From an uncultured Armatimonadota bacterium (GTDB taxonomy: Bacteria; Armatimonadota; Fimbriimonadia; Fimbriimonadales; Fimbriimonadaceae), in contig CAIYLG010000062.1 of assembly GCA_903927025.1 (NCBI GenBank), positions 62,001 to 126,000 of the forward strand: a DNA stretch of 64,000 bases. The letters are read 5' to 3'. The notes below the pieces were generated by a model, which made no database searches, was not told the origin of the DNA, and saw only the letters and a program-made list of their open reading frames with translations. Positions 60,431 through 64,000 of this stretch are shown here, piece after piece; within the stretch, counting starts at the first letter, position 1; each line of letters opens with the position of its first letter. The translations under genes were made by a program, and so were the position numbers.

Positions 60431-60853
60431 ATGCTGCTGATTTCAACGACCCACCAACCTGCAACCGACCTCGGGTACTTGCTCTATAAAAATCCCGAGC
60501 GCAACTTTTCGGATGACGTCTCGTTCGGCAAAGTACATGTCGTCTATCCAGAAGCAACAGAAGGCCGAACAACAGCGGCCGTGCTTCTTGAAGTTGATTC
60601 GGTGCAGATCGTACGCAGGGGAAGGCATGGGTATGGGTCGCTTGCAAACTACGTAAATGACCGACCCTATGCGGCAAGCTCCTTCCTAAGCGTCGCCATC
60701 GCGGAGGTTTTCGGCACCGCAATGTCCGGTAAGAGCAAAGAGCGGCAGGCGCTGGCGGAGACCGCGATCCCGTTGGAAATTCGTGTCCCTGTGCTCACCT
60801 GCCGTGCAGGGATTGATCGACTATCCAGACTATTTGAACCTCTCGGCTACTAG
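60431..60853 (+). CDS. hen1: Hen1 N-terminal part, ended by in-frame amber codon
   Basis: A 140-residue piece of bacterial Hen1, the 3'-terminal RNA ribose 2'-O-methyltransferase. It begins MLLISTTHQPATDLGYLLYK, then SFGKVHVVYPEATEGRTTAAVLLEVD, YVNDRPYAASSFLSVAIAEVFG and LSRLFEPLGY, the N-terminal region of the family that supports the Pnkp ligase. It stops at a TAG (60851-60853) in the same frame as the following methyltransferase piece. With that codon read through, the two parts make 465 codons, the normal full Hen1 length. The chosen start is ATG 60431. No strong ribosome-binding site is visible. Confidence 0.85.
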   Translation: MLLISTTHQPATDLGYLLYKNPERNFSDDVSFGKVHVVYPEATEGRTTAAVLLEVDSVQIVRRGRHGYGSLANYVNDRPYAASSFLSVAIAEVFGTAMSGKSKERQALAETAIPLEIRVPVLTCRAGIDRLSRLFEPLGY

Positions 60854-61828
60854 GTGTCAGTCAACCAAACCGCCCTTGATGAGGAATTTCCAGAATGGGG
60901 ACCAACCCCGTACGTAGACCTCACCCTGAGAGGCACTGTCCTCCTCAGGGATGCGCTTCGTCATCTCTATCTGCTCCTGCCGGTGCTGGACAGCAAGAAG
61001 CACTACTATCTGGATAGACAGGAAGTGGACAAGATTCTCACAAAGGGCGAAGGTTGGCTGGCAAGCCATCCCGAGCGAGACTGGATCGTCAGATCTGCAC
61101 TTGGACGCAAGCCGTCGCTGGTTCGCGAGGCTCTGGAGCAGCTGGCCAACGTGGAGGACTCGCTGGAGTCCGAGAACAACGCGGTCGATGAGGCGTTTGT
61201 GGAGCCTCTGGCAACGGAAATACTTCCACCTCGAAAGCAGTCACTTCATCGGACGCGTCATCAAAGGGTTATCGAGAAAGTTCAGGAATTCAAACCCAAA
61301 ACGGTGGTCGATTTAGGTTGTGGTGAGGGGGGCCTGATCAGAGACCTCATCAAGGTTCAGGGAATCGAACGGATCCTAGGGATGGACGTGAGCTACTTTG
61401 TACTGGAGAAGGCGATGCGCCAGCTTCGGCTTGAGGATGCGGGCCCTCGCATTCAGGAGAGGGTCCAACTTATCCATGGCAGCCTGATGTATCGGGATGC
61501 GCGCATTGAGGGTTTCGACCTTTGCACGATTGTCGAAGTCATCGAACACCTCGATCCGCCGCGACTGAGCGCATTTGAGCGGGTTGTCTTCGAATACGCC
61601 AAGCCCAAGACCATTCTGTTGACCACTCCAAACCGTGAATACAACGCCGTTTACGAAATAGAGCGTCTTCGCCACGATGACCATCGATTCGAGTGGAACC
61701 GCGACGAGTTCCTCAATTGGGCGAATGGGATCGCGAGCCGATTCGGCTTCAAGGTGACTATCGAAGGAATCGGAGACGAGCATCCAGAGTTTGGATGCCC
61801 AAGCCAGATGGCGGTGTTCACCCAGTGA
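60854..61828 (+). CDS. hen1: Hen1 C-terminal part with RNA 2'-O-methyltransferase domain
   Basis: The remaining 324 residues of Hen1, in the same frame, starting at a GTG immediately after the TAG. The middle region (LRGTVLLRDALRHLYLLLPVLDSKKHYY) is the conserved rest of the N-terminal half. The methyltransferase has VVDLGCGEGG for SAM, then EVIEHLD (Glu228, Glu231, His232) and RHDDHRFEW (His277), the four metal-binding residues. It marks 3' ends so that RNA repaired by Pnkp cannot be cut again. The stop overlaps the pnkp start (GTGA). Whether the GTG is used for restart is unknown; no ribosome-binding site is seen. Confidence 0.88.
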   Translation: MSVNQTALDEEFPEWGPTPYVDLTLRGTVLLRDALRHLYLLLPVLDSKKHYYLDRQEVDKILTKGEGWLASHPERDWIVRSALGRKPSLVREALEQLANVEDSLESENNAVDEAFVEPLATEILPPRKQSLHRTRHQRVIEKVQEFKPKTVVDLGCGEGGLIRDLIKVQGIERILGMDVSYFVLEKAMRQLRLEDAGPRIQERVQLIHGSLMYRDARIEGFDLCTIVEVIEHLDPPRLSAFERVVFEYAKPKTILLTTPNREYNAVYEIERLRHDDHRFEWNRDEFLNWANGIASRFGFKVTIEGIGDEHPEFGCPSQMAVFTQ

Positions 61829-64000
61829 AGCTTCAAATCCCAGAATTCTCGCTTGTCGTGCTGATCGGCACCACCGGTTCGGGCAAGTCCAGCTTCGCGC
61901 GAAAGCACTTTCTGCAAACTCAGGTCCTCAGCAGCGATACCTATCGCGGTTTTCTCAGCGATGACGAGAACGATCAGACGATCACTCCTCATGCGTTTGA
62001 GGCACTGCATTACATGCTGGGCAAGAGGCTGCAACTTGGTCGGCTCACTGTCGTGGACGCCACAAACGTCCAGGCCGCTAATCGCAAATCTCTGACCGCC
62101 ATCGCTTCAAAGTGGCATGCCCTCAAGGTCGCAATCATCCTGGACGTGCCCGAGCGAACCTGTGCTGACCGAAACCAAGAGCGTGCCGATCGTGCCTTTG
62201 GGCCCCACGTTCTGCGCAACCAGCGGAACGATCTGAGGCGCACATTCTCTGAGATCAAGCGCGAGGGTTTCCACAAGATTTATATCCTGAAGCCGGAAGA
62301 TATTGAGTCTGCCGAATTGGTTACAGAGCGCATCTGGAGCCGAAGATTGGACGAGCATGGCCCCTTCGACATCGTCGGGGACGTGCACGGCTGCCTGGCC
62401 GAGCTCCAGGAATTGGTTGGCAAACTTGGCTACGAAGGCGACGAGAGCTGGTCCCACCCGACAGGACGCAAACTCTTCTTCGTAGGCGACTTGGTCGACC
62501 GCGGACCCGATTCCACGAGAGTTCTGCGGCGTGTGATGAAGACTGTACAGGAGGGCAACGCTTTCTGCGTGCCCGGAAATCACGACGTCAAACTTGCTAA
62601 GGCGCTGTCCGGATCAAAGGTAAATCTCAGCCACGGCCTGGAGCAGACGATGGCGCAATTGGCGGAAGAGACGCCGGAGTTCCGCCTGGAGGTTGCTCAG
62701 TTTATTGATAGCCTTGTCAGCCATGCATTGCTGGATGGCGGAAACCTCTGCGTTGCCCATGCCGGGCTCCGAGAAGAGATGCAGGGACGCGGCTCCAAAG
62801 TCGTGCGCGAATTCGCCCTTTATGGCGAGACCACCGGAGAAATTGACGAGTTTGGCCTCCCTGTCCGCTATCAATGGGCAAAGGACTACCGCGGAAAGGC
62901 GCTCGTGGTGTTTGGACATACCCCGGTCCCGAGCGCCGAGTTCTTCAACAACACCATTGATCTCGACACCGGATGCTGCTTCGGTGGCAAGCTGACTGCC
63001 CTCCGCTACCCTGAGAGAGAAGTCGTCAGCGTGCCTGCCCTTGCGACCTATGCGGAGCCGGTGCGTTCCATTCAGGCTCAGGCGGTTCCGGTGGTTGACG
63101 ACCTGCTGGACATCTCGGATGTCATAGGACGGAGAGGCATTGAATCTCGGCTTGACGGAAGAATCACCATCCGAGAGGAAAACGCAATCGCGGCACTGGA
63201 GGTGATGTCTCGCTTCGCCGCGGATCCACGTTGGCTTATCTACCTTCCCCCCACGATGTCCCCTTGCGAAACATCGAACCGAGATGGATTCCTCGAGTAC
63301 CCAACTCAGGCTCTCGACTACTATCGCGGAGCTCGCGTAGAGTCCGTGGTGTGTGAGGAGAAGCACATGGGGTCCCGTGCAGTTGCCGTCGTGTGCAGGG
63401 ATGCCGAGACAGCATTCAAGAGGTTCCGGGTAGATACCGGCGAAACTGGAATCGTGACCACCCGAACCGGTCGACGCTTCTTTGACGACTCAGTTCTTGA
63501 AGCAGAGATCCTTCGCCGCATCGCAAGCGCATGCGAGGCGAGTGGGGTATTCGATCGCTTGTCTTCACCCTGGCTCCTCATCGACTTGGAGCTGATGCCG
63601 TGGTCGGCAAAGGCCGTCGGTCTTCTGCGCGAGCAGTACGCACCTGTCGCCGCGTCGGCCTCCACGCAGGCGAGCGTCCTCTCGGAGGTCGCCGCGAAAT
63701 TAGCTTCACGGGGGCTGGACAGTGAAGGAACATACGCAGAAATGGCGGCGGGACGGAAGGCCACGTCCGAAGCTTTTCGGGCCGCCTATCGGCGGTACTG
63801 CTGGAGCGTCGGCTCAATCGACGACCTCAAACTGGCTCCCTTTCACCTGCTCGCCAGTGAGGGCAAAGTCCACACCGATATGACCCATCAGTGGCACATG
63901 GGAATCCTTGCCGATCTCTGCGATGCGGACACTTCCCTGTTCCGCAAGACTCCCTACCGAATGGTTTCACTCGAATCGGAGACTGAGGTTCAAGACTTAT
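61825..64000 (+). CDS. pnkp: Bacterial polynucleotide kinase-phosphatase-ligase Pnkp (3' truncated by window)
   Basis: At least 725 residues, open to the end of the window. The start is GTG 61825, overlapping the hen1 stop as GTGA. The N-terminal kinase has the P-loop GTTGSGKS (residues 15-22). The middle binuclear phosphatase has DIVGDVHGC, GDLVDRGPDS, VPGNHD, AHAGL and FGHTP. The C-terminal ligase-type adenylyltransferase has Lys513 in EEKHMGSRA. Pnkp heals and seals cut RNA ends together with Hen1. Bacterial homologues are about 850-900 residues, so the missing part is about 130-170. All visible active-site residues are intact. Confidence 0.96.
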   Translation, partial: MKLQIPEFSLVVLIGTTGSGKSSFARKHFLQTQVLSSDTYRGFLSDDENDQTITPHAFEALHYMLGKRLQLGRLTVVDATNVQAANRKSLTAIASKWHALKVAIILDVPERTCADRNQERADRAFGPHVLRNQRNDLRRTFSEIKREGFHKIYILKPEDIESAELVTERIWSRRLDEHGPFDIVGDVHGCLAELQELVGKLGYEGDESWSHPTGRKLFFVGDLVDRGPDSTRVLRRVMKTVQEGNAFCVPGNHDVKLAKALSGSKVNLSHGLEQTMAQLAEETPEFRLEVAQFIDSLVSHALLDGGNLCVAHAGLREEMQGRGSKVVREFALYGETTGEIDEFGLPVRYQWAKDYRGKALVVFGHTPVPSAEFFNNTIDLDTGCCFGGKLTALRYPEREVVSVPALATYAEPVRSIQAQAVPVVDDLLDISDVIGRRGIESRLDGRITIREENAIAALEVMSRFAADPRWLIYLPPTMSPCETSNRDGFLEYPTQALDYYRGARVESVVCEEKHMGSRAVAVVCRDAETAFKRFRVDTGETGIVTTRTGRRFFDDSVLEAEILRRIASACEASGVFDRLSSPWLLIDLELMPWSAKAVGLLREQYAPVAASASTQASVLSEVAAKLASRGLDSEGTYAEMAAGRKATSEAFRAAYRRYCWSVGSIDDLKLAPFHLLASEGKVHTDMTHQWHMGILADLCDADTSLFRKTPYRMVSLESETEVQDL

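Noticed and set aside
1-64000. Search for tRNA, rRNA, CRISPR arrays, IS elements and integrases.
   Set aside because: I saw no cloverleaf-like sequence, regularly spaced repeats, transposase or integrase motifs, or attachment-site duplications in the gaps.

Overview
The window (64 kb, mid-50s % GC by eye, gene-dense, short intergenic gaps, many GTG/TTG starts) looks like a chromosomal segment of a free-living, envelope-rich bacterium. The best guess is Armatimonadota (Fimbriimonadia-like). This is inferred from the combination of a prepilin-type protein downstream of a LacI regulator, a PrcA-like proteasome alpha subunit, menaquinone synthesis by the futalosine route (MqnA), bacterial Hen1/Pnkp RNA repair and several secreted glycoside hydrolases. 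No tRNA, rRNA, CRISPR array, IS element or phage gene was recognised.

Layout. 1-7 kb: end of a sensor kinase, a secreted 5'-nucleotidase C-terminal-domain protein, a degenerate M28 peptidase homologue, a hybrid sensor kinase, an orphan proteasome alpha-like gene and an M50/CBS protease. 7-11.6 kb: mnmG, moaD, a GAF/fRMsr-like gene, moaE and an FNR-type reductase. 11.6-25.5 kb: an envelope polysaccharide island. It holds a DltB/DltD-like acyltransferase pair with a previously unannotated 39-residue membrane microprotein, a divergent FkbH-acyl carrier protein pair, sugar epimerases, nucleotidyltransferases, a heptose-type kinase and isomerase, a transaldolase, glycosyltransferases and an initiating sugar-phosphate transferase. 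25.8-33.8 kb: small secreted or unknown proteins, class I aldolase, CvfB-like protein, a DUF4397-type lipoprotein, a GH95 fucosidase and a GNAT acetyltransferase. 33.8-41.6 kb: a long leftward run (dnaA, creatininase-like, outer-membrane barrel, hflX, prmC, def, fmt, beta-propeller). 41.8-52.9 kb: thiamin pyrophosphokinase, SSS symporter, FHA protein, purM, dapB, a flavin amine oxidase-like protein, small membrane proteins, a DtxR regulator, GT2, a methyltransferase and mqnA. 53-60 kb: an alpha-galactosidase-like enzyme, a GH32 enzyme, a flavin-dependent halogenase-like protein, a lipoprotein, a prepilin-like protein and a LacI regulator. 60.4-64 kb: the RNA-repair pair hen1-pnkp, with hen1 split by an in-frame amber codon and pnkp running off the window.

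How the genes work together. The most interesting unit is 11.6-16.5 kb. FkbH plus its carrier protein should make a glyceryl-type (or similar) thioester in the cytoplasm. The MBOAT protein, the SGNH protein and the microprotein, whose C-terminal hexapeptide contains Tyr36, match the parts of the Dlt acyl-relay mechanism, but the donor-loading enzyme is different. The neighbouring sugar-nucleotide and glycosyltransferase genes suggest the acceptor is a surface polysaccharide, perhaps heptose-containing (transaldolase, GmhA-like, HddA-like and HddC-like functions are all present). Hen1 and Pnkp form a coupled RNA-repair operon whose Hen1 is either a pseudogene, two restarted pieces, or an assembly error.
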